This document shows, piece after piece, positions 1 through 6,774 of a stretch of 7,902 bases of DNA. Location: contig CAILTZ010000886.1 in assembly GCA_903837255.1 (NCBI GenBank), forward strand, positions 1 to 7,902. Reading direction: 5' to 3'. A program made the translations under genes and the position numbers. The notes under the pieces were generated by a model. That model saw only the letters and a program-made list of their open reading frames with translations. It searched no databases and was not told where the DNA came from. This DNA is from an uncultured Pirellula sp. GTDB taxonomy: Bacteria; Planctomycetota; Planctomycetia; Pirellulales; Pirellulaceae. Each line of letters begins with the position of its first letter. The stretch's first letter is position 1.

Positions 1-2054
1 GTGCTCAGGAGCTTGGCCATCTGGCGATACTCAAGAATCTTCGCTGGCAACGGGTGCTCGCCGGCGAGCTCTTCGAGAACCTCAGCATCGGTGCTGAACC
101 CTGTCTTGGTTTTTTTGACGACGCGAAGCTTGTACTTGTCAAACAAAATCGAGGAGAGTTGCTTGGGACTGTCGGGATTGAATTTCTCCCCCGCAATCTC
201 CATGATTTGATCGTAGAGCGATTCGACACGATGGGTGAAATCCTCACGCAAAATAGCCAATCGATCGGTATCGATACGCACTCCGATGGTCTCCATACGG
301 ACCAGGACTTGGATCAGCGGCAATTCGAGTTTTTGCATCACATGCTCGAGTCCCTCACCGAGAATCCGCTGGTGCATGTCGGCGTACAAACGTATCGGAA
401 TATCGACGTCCTCGGCCGCATAGATGGCAACCTCGTCCAAGGGAACTTGGTCCATCGTTATTTGCGATTTCCCGGCTCCAATCAACGATTGAATCGGGAT
501 CGAATCGACGCCGAGCCAACGCTTGGCGATATCACCAAGATCGTGGTTTCTGCCGCCGGCATCGAGCAAGTAATCGGCGACCATCGTGTCGAAATGAATA
601 TTCGCTATAGGCATATCATGCGTTTTTAATACGATCGCGTCGAACTTGATGTTCTGCCCCACCCAAGCCATGTTCGGATCAGCTAACAGCGGGGCTAGAT
701 GATCGCGAACTTCACCGAGCGATAGGTTTCTAGAAGGAGTTGGGCTGAGGATCGGGAGATAAGCCGCTTGGCCAGGGGCCCAGCACAGACTGATGCCCAC
801 GAGCTGGGTTTGCTGGGGTTTCGTGGAGGTCGTTTCGGTGTCGATCGCAATGTAGGGTGCTCGACGCAACTGCTCGATCAACCCGCTGAGCTGCGCAATG
901 CTGGTGATCGTCTGATAGTGCTGGGCCGAAAGGCGTACAGAGGGAACGGGTTGGGAAGCATCGGAGGATAAACGAAACTCGTCAGAGTTTGGCTCCTGAA
1001 CACTGGACGAGGAATTCTTCCCACTTGCAGAAATACTCTGCAAAAGCGTTTCGGCTAGACGCCGAAACCCAAGATCACGGAAGAGAGTTTCTAACTCGCT
1101 TACCTGCGGTGGCTGGCGTTGAAAGGAGTCCCAGCCCTCGGGGACAGGGGTGTCAATCCTGAGTTTGACTAAATCGCGGCTGAGATAAGCCTTATCTCTG
1201 TTCTCTAAAAGCTTTTCTCGCTTTTTGTCTCCTTGGACTTTGTCGATGTTTGCATAGATCGCATCCAGCGAGCCGAATTGCTCCAAAAGTTGCTCTGCGG
1301 CTTTGGGTCCGATGCTAGGTACGCCCGGGACATTGTCGGTCGCGTCACCGACCAACGCTTGAAAATCGACGACTTGATCTGGACGAATCGCCCAAACCTC
1401 CTTGAGCTCTTTGGCGGTGAAGAGTTCACCTTTGCGTAGATTGAGCATGGAGACGCGGGGGGTGATAAGTTGTCTGCAGTCCTTATCGCTGGTGACCAGC
1501 AGCACCCGAGCGCCCTTCAAATCGGCTCGACGTGCGATGGTTGCCAGAATATCGTCAGCCTCGAAACCCGGGACCGAGAGGACTGGGATTCCTAAAAGCT
1601 TGAGCGCTTCGTGGATGAACCCAAGTTGACCTCGCAGGGCCTCTGGCATTTCCTCGCGGTGGGCTTTGTAATCCGGGTAGAGGATGTTTCGAAAGGTCTC
1701 CTCGGAGGCGTCAAAAGCGCAGATCAGATACGTTGGCGAGTATTGCTGAAGGATCGTCGAAACATCCCGGAGGAAACCATGCACGGCACCGACTTCGACA
1801 CCATGCGGGCTGGTCATCGGGGGCAAGGCATGGAAAACCTGATAGATCAATGAGTGAGAATCGACCAGTACCACCAGATCGCCATCCCCGTTAGGCTCAG
1901 ACTTGGGACGATCAGACGCACTGAGAGCTGCTTGCGAATCATCCGTTGGCGAATCATCTACATGGGGGGGCGCAGGCAACTGGTCGTCGTCGGTTGCCTG
2001 GGTATCGAATAGCAGAGGTTGGGAGAATTCGGATTTTGATGTTTTCTTTACCAT
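1..2054 (-). CDS. polA: DNA polymerase I, N-terminal 684 codons (3' end beyond window)
   Basis: Family A DNA polymerase for Okazaki-fragment maturation and repair, acting in the cytoplasm at nicks and gaps. Translating the minus strand from the ATG at 2054 gives one uninterrupted frame to base 1. Residues 1-58 are a polar, acidic tail. Residues 59-335 are the 5' nuclease with its acidic metal ligands: D65, D115, E165/D167/D168, D190/D192, and D237/D240 in the helix-hairpin-helix stretch LVGDATDNVPGVPSIGPK. After a Ser-rich linker (about 340-372), residues 380-570 form the 3'-5' exonuclease. Exo I is IDTET (D405, E407), Exo II is GQNIKFD (D472) and Exo III is YAAED (Y545, D549), all as in E. 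coli Pol I, so proofreading should be active. From about 575 the thumb of the polymerase domain begins; catalytic motifs A-C lie outside. ATG 2054 is the only ATG before the nuclease core, and its Shine-Dalgarno is weak. The gene lies 74 bases downstream of pitA on the same strand. Identification is very secure; the exact start is less so. Confidence 0.96.
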   Translation of the reverse strand, partial: MVKKTSKSEFSQPLLFDTQATDDDQLPAPPHVDDSPTDDSQAALSASDRPKSEPNGDGDLVVLVDSHSLIYQVFHALPPMTSPHGVEVGAVHGFLRDVSTILQQYSPTYLICAFDASEETFRNILYPDYKAHREEMPEALRGQLGFIHEALKLLGIPVLSVPGFEADDILATIARRADLKGARVLLVTSDKDCRQLITPRVSMLNLRKGELFTAKELKEVWAIRPDQVVDFQALVGDATDNVPGVPSIGPKAAEQLLEQFGSLDAIYANIDKVQGDKKREKLLENRDKAYLSRDLVKLRIDTPVPEGWDSFQRQPPQVSELETLFRDLGFRRLAETLLQSISASGKNSSSSVQEPNSDEFRLSSDASQPVPSVRLSAQHYQTITSIAQLSGLIEQLRRAPYIAIDTETTSTKPQQTQLVGISLCWAPGQAAYLPILSPTPSRNLSLGEVRDHLAPLLADPNMAWVGQNIKFDAIVLKTHDMPIANIHFDTMVADYLLDAGGRNHDLGDIAKRWLGVDSIPIQSLIGAGKSQITMDQVPLDEVAIYAAEDVDIPIRLYADMHQRILGEGLEHVMQKLELPLIQVLVRMETIGVRIDTDRLAILREDFTHRVESLYDQIMEIAGEKFNPDSPKQLSSILFDKYKLRVVKKTKTGFSTDAEVLEELAGEHPLPAKILEYRQMAKLLS

Positions 2055-2128
2055 CGGACCAATTCTAGCAAATTCTCTGCATCAGCGGTCGCTCAGAGGT
2101 CCGAGGAGATCATGTGTTTCCAGCTAGT
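2055..2128 (-). promoter_or_regulatory. pitA-polA intergenic leader with nested stem
   Basis: This is the 74-base gap between the pitA stop and the polA start. Read on the minus strand, TCGGACC (2104-2098) pairs with GGTCCGA (2060-2054), the latter reaching the A of the polA ATG. Inside, TCTG pairs with CAGA, and an AGCG/CGCT arm is also possible. The fold would place the polA initiation site in or next to a stem. A TAGAAT hexamer (4/6 match to a -10) lies 9 bases before the ATG, but no convincing -35 and no strong ribosome binding site are visible. It is not a classic intrinsic terminator, because no T run follows. The role is inference only; a 7-base inverted repeat can arise by chance. Confidence 0.25.
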
Positions 2129-3514
2129 CTAGGATCCGGAGATCCAGACCCCGAGAGAGTACAAAAGCCCCCCGAGGAGAATCGCTACCGGGAGGGTCAG
2201 CACCCAAGCGATGAGAATTTTGCGGATCGTATTGATTTGGATCCCGGATTTGTTGGCCCACATCGTTCCGGCGATACCCGAGGAGAGTACCTGCGTGGTG
2301 CTAACCGGTGCATGAAAAATATCCGCGAGCCCGATCGTCACGGCCGCTACCGTCTCGGCCGCTGCACCTTGGGCGTACGTCAAATGCGTCTTTCCAATCT
2401 TCTCTGCAATCGTCACCACGATTCGCTTGTAACCAATCGTTGTTCCGATCCCAAGCGCCAAGGCCACCCCAAGGACGACCCAGAAAGGGACATATTCGAT
2501 CGAGTGCTTGAGCGTCTTGCGATGGCTTGCAAGGTCCTTGATGAGTTCCGAAGACAATTTGGCATTATCCAACTCCTTGCCCAAGCGATAGATCGACTGG
2601 CGCACTTGCCACCTTTTGTCAGAAGAAACCTCCGCTAGCGAGGACTTGCCCTCGAGACTTTGCTCGATCTCATCGAGTTGGTCGATAAGCTTCTTATTCT
2701 CGACGTTGCTCTGCTCCAGCTTGCCCTTCATCGCGACAGCCGCATCGTGGACTTCCACCGCAAGCCCAGGATGCCTCAGATCCATTGCGTAGTAGGCCGG
2801 CAGGAACCCGATCAGAGCCAGGAGTATGAGCCCCATTCCCTTTTGTCCGTCATTCGAACCGTGAGCCATGCTGACCCCTCCACACGTGGCGATCAGCACC
2901 GCTCGAATCCAAGAGGGTGGATTGTCCCCCTCACCGGGCGGATGATAAAGATTCGGATTCTTGAAAATCATCTTCATCACCAACAGCAAAATTGCCGCAG
3001 CAAAGAAACCAATCATCGGCGAAAGCAAAAGCGCTTGGCCAACACTCGATGCCTTGCTCCAATTGATCCCGTCGAGGTTCCCTTTGGACATCAAACTACT
3101 GGCTATCCCCACACCCATAATCGAACCGATCAAGGTGTGCGAACTGGAAACCGGTAACCCCATCCACCATGTTCCCAAGTTCCAGATCACGCCCGAGAGC
3201 AGCAGCGCAAGAACCATCACAATCGCACGGGAACCGCTCCCGTCGATGAGCAAATCCACTGGCAGGAGATTGACGATGCTGAAGGCGACGGTTGTCCCCC
3301 CCAAGAGCACTCCTAGAAAATTCATGAATCCTGAGAAAAACACCGCCGGCGTAGGCTTGAGCGTTTTGGTGTAAATCACCGTCGTGACGGCATTGGCCGT
3401 GTCGTGGAATCCGTTGATGAATTCAAAAACAAAAGCGATAAAGAGAGCAAAAAAGAAAAGGAATTGCCCGATTGCAGACAAGTTCCCGAAAGCTTCCCAA
3501 AACGTTGTATTCAT
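2129..3514 (-). CDS. pitA: PitA-type low-affinity inorganic phosphate transporter (PiT family)
   Basis: Inner-membrane symporter of the PiT/Pho4 family, which in E. coli moves neutral metal-phosphate with protons. Using the ATG at 3514 the protein has 461 residues, close to E. coli PitA (499). Family motifs are clear: GFHDTANAV (35-43) with VIYTKTL, FLGVLLGG (67-73), WNLGTWWMGLPVSSSHTLIG (111-130), SMAHGSNDGQKGMG (215-228, second half of the inverted repeat), GIGTTIGYKRI, and PVSTTQVLSSGIAGT (403-417). About ten hydrophobic segments are present. Residues 250-340 form a charged, helical loop with coiled-coil character (EQSNVENKKLIDQLDEIEQ). A GTG at 3538 would add 8 residues (MSVTCERI), but the ATG is preceded by GAAAG at suitable spacing and the conserved sequence begins after it. 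The stop is TAG. polA follows 74 bases downstream on the same strand; the upstream region is shared with a divergent cytochrome gene and carries Pho-box-like repeats. Confidence 0.95.
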   Translation of the reverse strand: MNTTFWEAFGNLSAIGQFLFFFALFIAFVFEFINGFHDTANAVTTVIYTKTLKPTPAVFFSGFMNFLGVLLGGTTVAFSIVNLLPVDLLIDGSGSRAIVMVLALLLSGVIWNLGTWWMGLPVSSSHTLIGSIMGVGIASSLMSKGNLDGINWSKASSVGQALLLSPMIGFFAAAILLLVMKMIFKNPNLYHPPGEGDNPPSWIRAVLIATCGGVSMAHGSNDGQKGMGLILLALIGFLPAYYAMDLRHPGLAVEVHDAAVAMKGKLEQSNVENKKLIDQLDEIEQSLEGKSSLAEVSSDKRWQVRQSIYRLGKELDNAKLSSELIKDLASHRKTLKHSIEYVPFWVVLGVALALGIGTTIGYKRIVVTIAEKIGKTHLTYAQGAAAETVAAVTIGLADIFHAPVSTTQVLSSGIAGTMWANKSGIQINTIRKILIAWVLTLPVAILLGGLLYSLGVWISGS

Positions 3515-3562
3515 GATTCTTTCGCAGGTAACGCTCACAGACCGAGATTTGGTTTAGTCTAC

Positions 3563-3594
3563 AATACAGGCATGCTACAGCCATGCTGCTACAG
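3563..3594 (-). promoter_or_regulatory. Candidate Pho-box-like heptamer repeats upstream of pitA
   Basis: On the minus strand three heptamers occur in a row: CTGTAGC (3594-3588), CTGTAGC (3580-3574) and CTGTATT (3569-3563). The last two start 11 bases apart with 4-base spacing, the geometry of PhoB boxes (E. coli consensus CTGTCAT, four A/T-rich bases, CTGTCAC). They end 49 bases before the pitA ATG, a sensible place for an activator. Against this, the 3' half of each heptamer differs from the consensus, the spacer ATGC is not A/T-rich, and the first two heptamers are 14 bases apart because they sit in a tandem duplication. Regulation by phosphate is inference. Confidence 0.3.
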
Positions 3595-3601
3595 CCATGC
3601 T
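3573..3601. repeat. Perfect 14-bp tandem duplication (2.07 copies)
   Basis: GCTACAGCCATGCT occurs at 3574-3587 and is repeated without mismatch at 3588-3601; the period extends one base to the left (3573). A degraded relative, CTACAATACAGGCATGCT, lies just before it (3559-3576). The copies contain GCATG/CATGC dyads, so one copy could also act as an operator. The duplication lies entirely in the divergent intergenic region and so shifts the spacing of any regulatory sites there. Confidence 0.9.
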
Positions 3602-3651
3602 ATAGTAGAGCCAGAGGATGAATCTTTTGTCATGATTGTCAGTAGAGTTCG

Positions 3652-6600
3652 ATGAATTGCAAGACCTCCAACCGACGATGGCCAGCCACCGAGAGATTCC
3701 TATGGGTAATTCTCCTGCTCGGTGTTGGCGCAGGCCAACATGCTCTCGCGCAGTCGGCAGTCGATTTCCAAAAGCCCGTCGATTTTCAAAAAGAAGTCAG
3801 GCCGATCCTGGCCAATCACTGCTTTGCCTGCCACGGATTCGACGAAAAAAGCCGCCAAGCAGACCTCCGACTCGATCTTGAGCCTGATGCCCTAGAGGCC
3901 CGACCAAGCCGCACAATCGTTCCTGGCCAACCCCAATCGAGCGAATTGGTTCGCCGAATCCTCTCAGACGATGAGGATTCGATCATGCCGCCCCCCTCTA
4001 CAAACAAACCTCTGTCTCCTGCCCAAAAAGAAGTCTTGCAACGCTGGATCGCCCAAGGTGCTCGTTATGAAAAGCACTGGGCCTTTAACCCCATACAACC
4101 GCGATCGCTGCCCGAATCCCCCGCTGGCAGCATCGCTGGCATAACCTCCGAGCAAAACGCGATCGACCGCTGGATTCGATTCGAGCTTGATCGTCGCAAA
4201 ATCACCCCGTCCCCCCAAGCCGACAAAGCGACACTCGTGCGGCGATTGTATCTGGACCTTGTCGGCACGCTCCCAAGCCCCGAAGAACTCCAAGCGATTG
4301 AAACCGACAATTCTCCAAACACAATAGATCGCTTGATCGAATCCTTGCTAACCAGCCCCCAATTCGGTGAACGCTGGGGCCGAATCTGGCTCGACCAAGC
4401 TCGCTATGCGGACTCCAACGGGTTTACCATCGACGGAACAAGATCGATGTGGCCCTATCGCGACTGGGTCATCGCGGCAATCAATTCCGATATGCCTTTC
4501 GACCAGTTCACGATCGAGCAACTGGCGGGCGATCTGCTGGCGGGCGATCTGCTGGGTGGCGGCGGCAACGAGGCACCGACGAAAAATCAACGCATTGCAA
4601 GCGCCTTTCATCGCAACACCATGATCAACGAAGAAGGTGGTGTCAAAGCCGATCAGTACCGCCACGAAGCGATCGTCGATCGGGTCAATACCACCGGTGC
4701 CGTGTGGCTGGGCTTGACCGTCGGCTGCGCTCAATGCCACACTCACAAATACGACCCGATCAGCATCGACGACTACTATCGCCTTTACGCTTTCTTCAAC
4801 GCTTGCGCTGACAACAACTCTGCAAGCCCCACGATCGATGTCCTCGAAGGTGAGGTCTTCGGCTTGCCACAAACCGTTTTGGAGGATGCATCCAAGCTTC
4901 AAAAACTCAGCAAAGAACTCGCCCAACTCGAAGCGTCGATCAAGAAGCAGAACGAAGCTTCCGAGCCCGAACTCTCTTGGCAACCGGTCTCCATTCTTCA
5001 TGCGAGAGGCTCGGATGGCTCCCAAGTTCTCCCGCTGAGCAGACTCGATGACGGCTCGCTGCTTGTACCCCAGGAACTTCAAGGAAACGCCGTCCTGAAA
5101 CTTGAATTTACCTACTCGAATCAATCCGCAGCGGAAGACACTACAAGCCACCGTCCGATCAGGGCAATTCGCCTCCGCACCCTCACCCACGAATCACTTC
5201 CTCAAAATGGGCCAGGCAAGGCCGCCAACGGTAATTTTGTTCTCTCCGAAATCCAAATCTTTGCCAATCAAACCAAACAAGTATTCTCGCAGGCATGGGC
5301 GGATCACTCCCAGCCAAAATACCCCGTGACCCACGCAATCGATGGCGATCCGAAAACGGGTTGGGCTATCAACACCGATGCGGCCCAAGTCAAATCCAAG
5401 CCCGATTTGAGAATGAACGCGCCCCATCATGCGGTCTTCGCGTTGGCCGATCCACTACCAGCCAGCGGCACTCCAATCGAGGTTCTGTTGATGCATGAAA
5501 TCAACAAAGACTACCTCATCGGAAGGTTCGCTCTGGATATCAGCACCAGTCCGATCCCAGAGCAGCAATCTGTGCCAACCCAACGGCTCGAAGAACTGAA
5601 ATCGCAGATTGCCGAGCTGAGTAAGCGTTTGCCCAACCAAGGCAAACACGTTTCGCAGATGGTCTCCAAGGATCACTCGCAGCCACCTGCAACCTATCGA
5701 CTCCTGCGAGGAGATTTCCTGAGCCCCGACAAAGACAACGGGCCTTTGCCCCCCACAATCCCATCGATCTTTCGCGACGGACGCGACTTGGAAATGAAGA
5801 ATCGATTGGATTTGGCAAAATGGCTCGTCTCGTCAAAGAACCCACTTACCGCCCGCGTGATCGTCAACCGTGTGTGGACCAAGCTCTTTGGCACGGGACT
5901 TGTCGAAACCGAAAATGACTTTGGCCTTCAAGGCTCTGCACCAAGCCATCCGGAGTTGCTCGATTGGTTAGCAAACGACTGGATCGAATCGGGTTGGTCG
6001 CTCAAGCATCTGATCTATCGCATCGTTTCCTCGGCGACTTATCAGCAAAGCAGCGGATGGCGAGAGGATCTTGTAGAAATCGATGCGGCGAATCGAAGTT
6101 TAGCCCGGCAGTCACGACTTCGGCTCGATGCAGAGATCCTGCGAGACCGAGCTCTTGCCGCCAGCGGTGCTTTAGCCCTGCGGATCGGCGGACCGAGCGT
6201 CCATCCTCCGCAACCCGCAGGAATCTATAACTTCACCCAGAACGTCAAAACATGGAAAGAAGACACCGGCTCGAACCGATACCGCAAGACCATGTATACC
6301 GAGTTCTTTCGAAGCGCTCCATATCCTCTGTTTACAACGTTCGACAGTCCGGACTTTAGTACCGTCTGCACCCGCCGCAGCCGGACCAACACCCCCCTGC
6401 AGGCACTGACGCTTGCCAACGACCCAGTCTTCTGGGAACTCTCCGTCCTGTTGGCCGACCGCGCAATGCGAGAACAGTCCGCAAGCCAACCGACCAATGA
6501 ACCGGCTGATTCTCTAAAGGATGCTGTAAACGATGCTGCTTCAAACAATGCCAAGGACAGGATACGTCGAATGGTCCTATTGGCTTGGTGCCGGCCTCCA

Positions 6601-6771
6601 AATGATGCAGAACTCCAACGCCTGCAAGGCTTCCACCAATCGACCTTGGAATACTATCGACAAAACCCAAACGAACTCGAAGCCCTAGGGGGGCTCAAGA
6701 TTGACCAAGCTGCTTACGCGCAGGTCGCTCGCGTACTTTTCAATACCGATGAGTTCGTCAATCGAGACTAA
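3652..6771 (+). CDS. Exported PSCyt1-PSCyt2(DUF1549)-PSD1(DUF1553) cytochrome-type protein
   Basis: A 1039-residue planctomycete-type multidomain protein, probably working outside the cytoplasmic membrane; its reaction is not established. Residues 1-33 look like a Sec signal peptide (FLWVILLLGVGAG, then ALA before Q34). PSCyt1 (about 44-135) carries a heme c motif, C57-FAC60-H61, with a possible distal Met in IMPP (M112). PSCyt2/DUF1549 (about 168-385) carries FGERWGRIWLDQARYADSNG, FHRNTMINEEGG and a second CxxCH, C359-AQC-H363, in VGCAQCHTHKYDP. Two coiled-coil stretches (411-436 and 643-662) bracket a beta-rich segment containing HAIDGDPKTGWAI (561-573), reminiscent of discoidin/carbohydrate-binding folds. 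PSD1/DUF1553 (about 680-1035) includes RLLRGDFL, NPLTARVIVNRVW, DFGLQGSAPSHPELLDWLA and RTNTPLQALTLANDP. The start at ATG 3652 is supported by the signal peptide; the Shine-Dalgarno (TAGAG) is weak. The DUF1501 gene begins 3 bases after the stop. Odd points are in-frame tandem duplications VDFQKPVDFQKE (37-48) and LAGDLLAGDL (291-300). Confidence 0.95.
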   Translation: MNCKTSNRRWPATERFLWVILLLGVGAGQHALAQSAVDFQKPVDFQKEVRPILANHCFACHGFDEKSRQADLRLDLEPDALEARPSRTIVPGQPQSSELVRRILSDDEDSIMPPPSTNKPLSPAQKEVLQRWIAQGARYEKHWAFNPIQPRSLPESPAGSIAGITSEQNAIDRWIRFELDRRKITPSPQADKATLVRRLYLDLVGTLPSPEELQAIETDNSPNTIDRLIESLLTSPQFGERWGRIWLDQARYADSNGFTIDGTRSMWPYRDWVIAAINSDMPFDQFTIEQLAGDLLAGDLLGGGGNEAPTKNQRIASAFHRNTMINEEGGVKADQYRHEAIVDRVNTTGAVWLGLTVGCAQCHTHKYDPISIDDYYRLYAFFNACADNNSASPTIDVLEGEVFGLPQTVLEDASKLQKLSKELAQLEASIKKQNEASEPELSWQPVSILHARGSDGSQVLPLSRLDDGSLLVPQELQGNAVLKLEFTYSNQSAAEDTTSHRPIRAIRLRTLTHESLPQNGPGKAANGNFVLSEIQIFANQTKQVFSQAWADHSQPKYPVTHAIDGDPKTGWAINTDAAQVKSKPDLRMNAPHHAVFALADPLPASGTPIEVLLMHEINKDYLIGRFALDISTSPIPEQQSVPTQRLEELKSQIAELSKRLPNQGKHVSQMVSKDHSQPPATYRLLRGDFLSPDKDNGPLPPTIPSIFRDGRDLEMKNRLDLAKWLVSSKNPLTARVIVNRVWTKLFGTGLVETENDFGLQGSAPSHPELLDWLANDWIESGWSLKHLIYRIVSSATYQQSSGWREDLVEIDAANRSLARQSRLRLDAEILRDRALAASGALALRIGGPSVHPPQPAGIYNFTQNVKTWKEDTGSNRYRKTMYTEFFRSAPYPLFTTFDSPDFSTVCTRRSRTNTPLQALTLANDPVFWELSVLLADRAMREQSASQPTNEPADSLKDAVNDAASNNAKDRIRRMVLLAWCRPPNDAELQRLQGFHQSTLEYYRQNPNELEALGGLKIDQAAYAQVARVLFNTDEFVNRD
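3760..3795 (+). repeat. Imperfect 18-bp in-frame tandem repeat (VDFQKP/VDFQKE)
   Basis: Two adjacent 18-base units (3760-3777 and 3778-3795) encode VDFQKP and VDFQKE, residues 37-48 of the cytochrome-type protein, directly after the predicted signal peptide cleavage site. They differ at only a few bases. In related proteins a single copy of a sequence such as VDFxKxVRPIL normally starts the PSCyt1 domain, so one copy looks like a recent duplication that lengthens the linker. Confidence 0.7.
4522..4555 (+). repeat. Perfect 15-bp in-frame tandem repeat (LAGDL x2)
   Basis: CTGGCGGGCGATCTG at 4522-4536 is repeated exactly at 4537-4551, and a partial third copy (CTGG) follows. It encodes LAGDL-LAGDL-L at residues 291-301, inside the PSCyt2 domain, where the family normally has one QLAGDLL. 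A Gly run, GGGG, follows. The frame is kept, so the protein gains five residues. Confidence 0.9.
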
Positions 6772-6774
6772 TCC

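Larger units (their letters stand above)
3515..3651. promoter_or_regulatory. Divergent promoter region between pitA and the PSCyt1/PSD1 gene
   Basis: These 137 bases separate two divergent genes and must hold promoters for both. Visible -10-like hexamers are TACAAT (3560-3565, +) and TATAGT (3601-3606, +), each a 5/6 match to TATAAT. TACTAT (3607-3602, -) matches 4/6. None has a good TTGACA at the right spacing, and planctomycete promoter consensus is poorly known, so these are weak. The middle is occupied by repeats (see the separate entries). The region is richer in A/T than the flanking genes. Confidence 0.5.

Noticed and set aside
54..629. 191-codon open frame on the plus strand
   Set aside because: It is antisense to polA, which shows intact Exo motifs in the opposite frame; no motif is visible in it.
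1874..2054. Later GTG start for polA at codon 61
   Set aside because: It would remove the first beta-strand residues leading to D65; the ATG at 2054 is in frame with no intervening stop, though the tail itself is not confirmed by homology here.
2114..2638. 174-codon open frame on the plus strand
   Set aside because: Antisense shadow of the pitA C-terminal half; arginine- and proline-rich composition typical of a wrong frame.
2660..3157. 165-codon open frame on the plus strand
   Set aside because: Antisense to pitA, with no ribosome binding site or family resemblance.
3515..3538. GTG start that would extend PitA by 8 residues
   Set aside because: The added MSVTCERI is not membrane-like or conserved, and the ATG at 3514 has GAAAG at a suitable distance.
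3627..3642. TTGTCATGATTGTCAG as a second Pho box on the plus strand
   Set aside because: The TTGTCA units are 9 bases apart rather than 11, and the site lies only 9 bases before the cytochrome gene start, too close for a normal activator site.
4101..4108. GCGATCGC as a cyanobacterial HIP1 element
   Set aside because: Only one copy was found; the broader CGATCG excess is not HIP1-like and the gene content is planctomycete.
4348..5190. 280-codon open frame on the minus strand
   Set aside because: It lies wholly antisense to the PSCyt2/coiled-coil part of the 1039-residue gene, whose translation matches known families; the antisense product has no recognisable motif and reflects codon bias.
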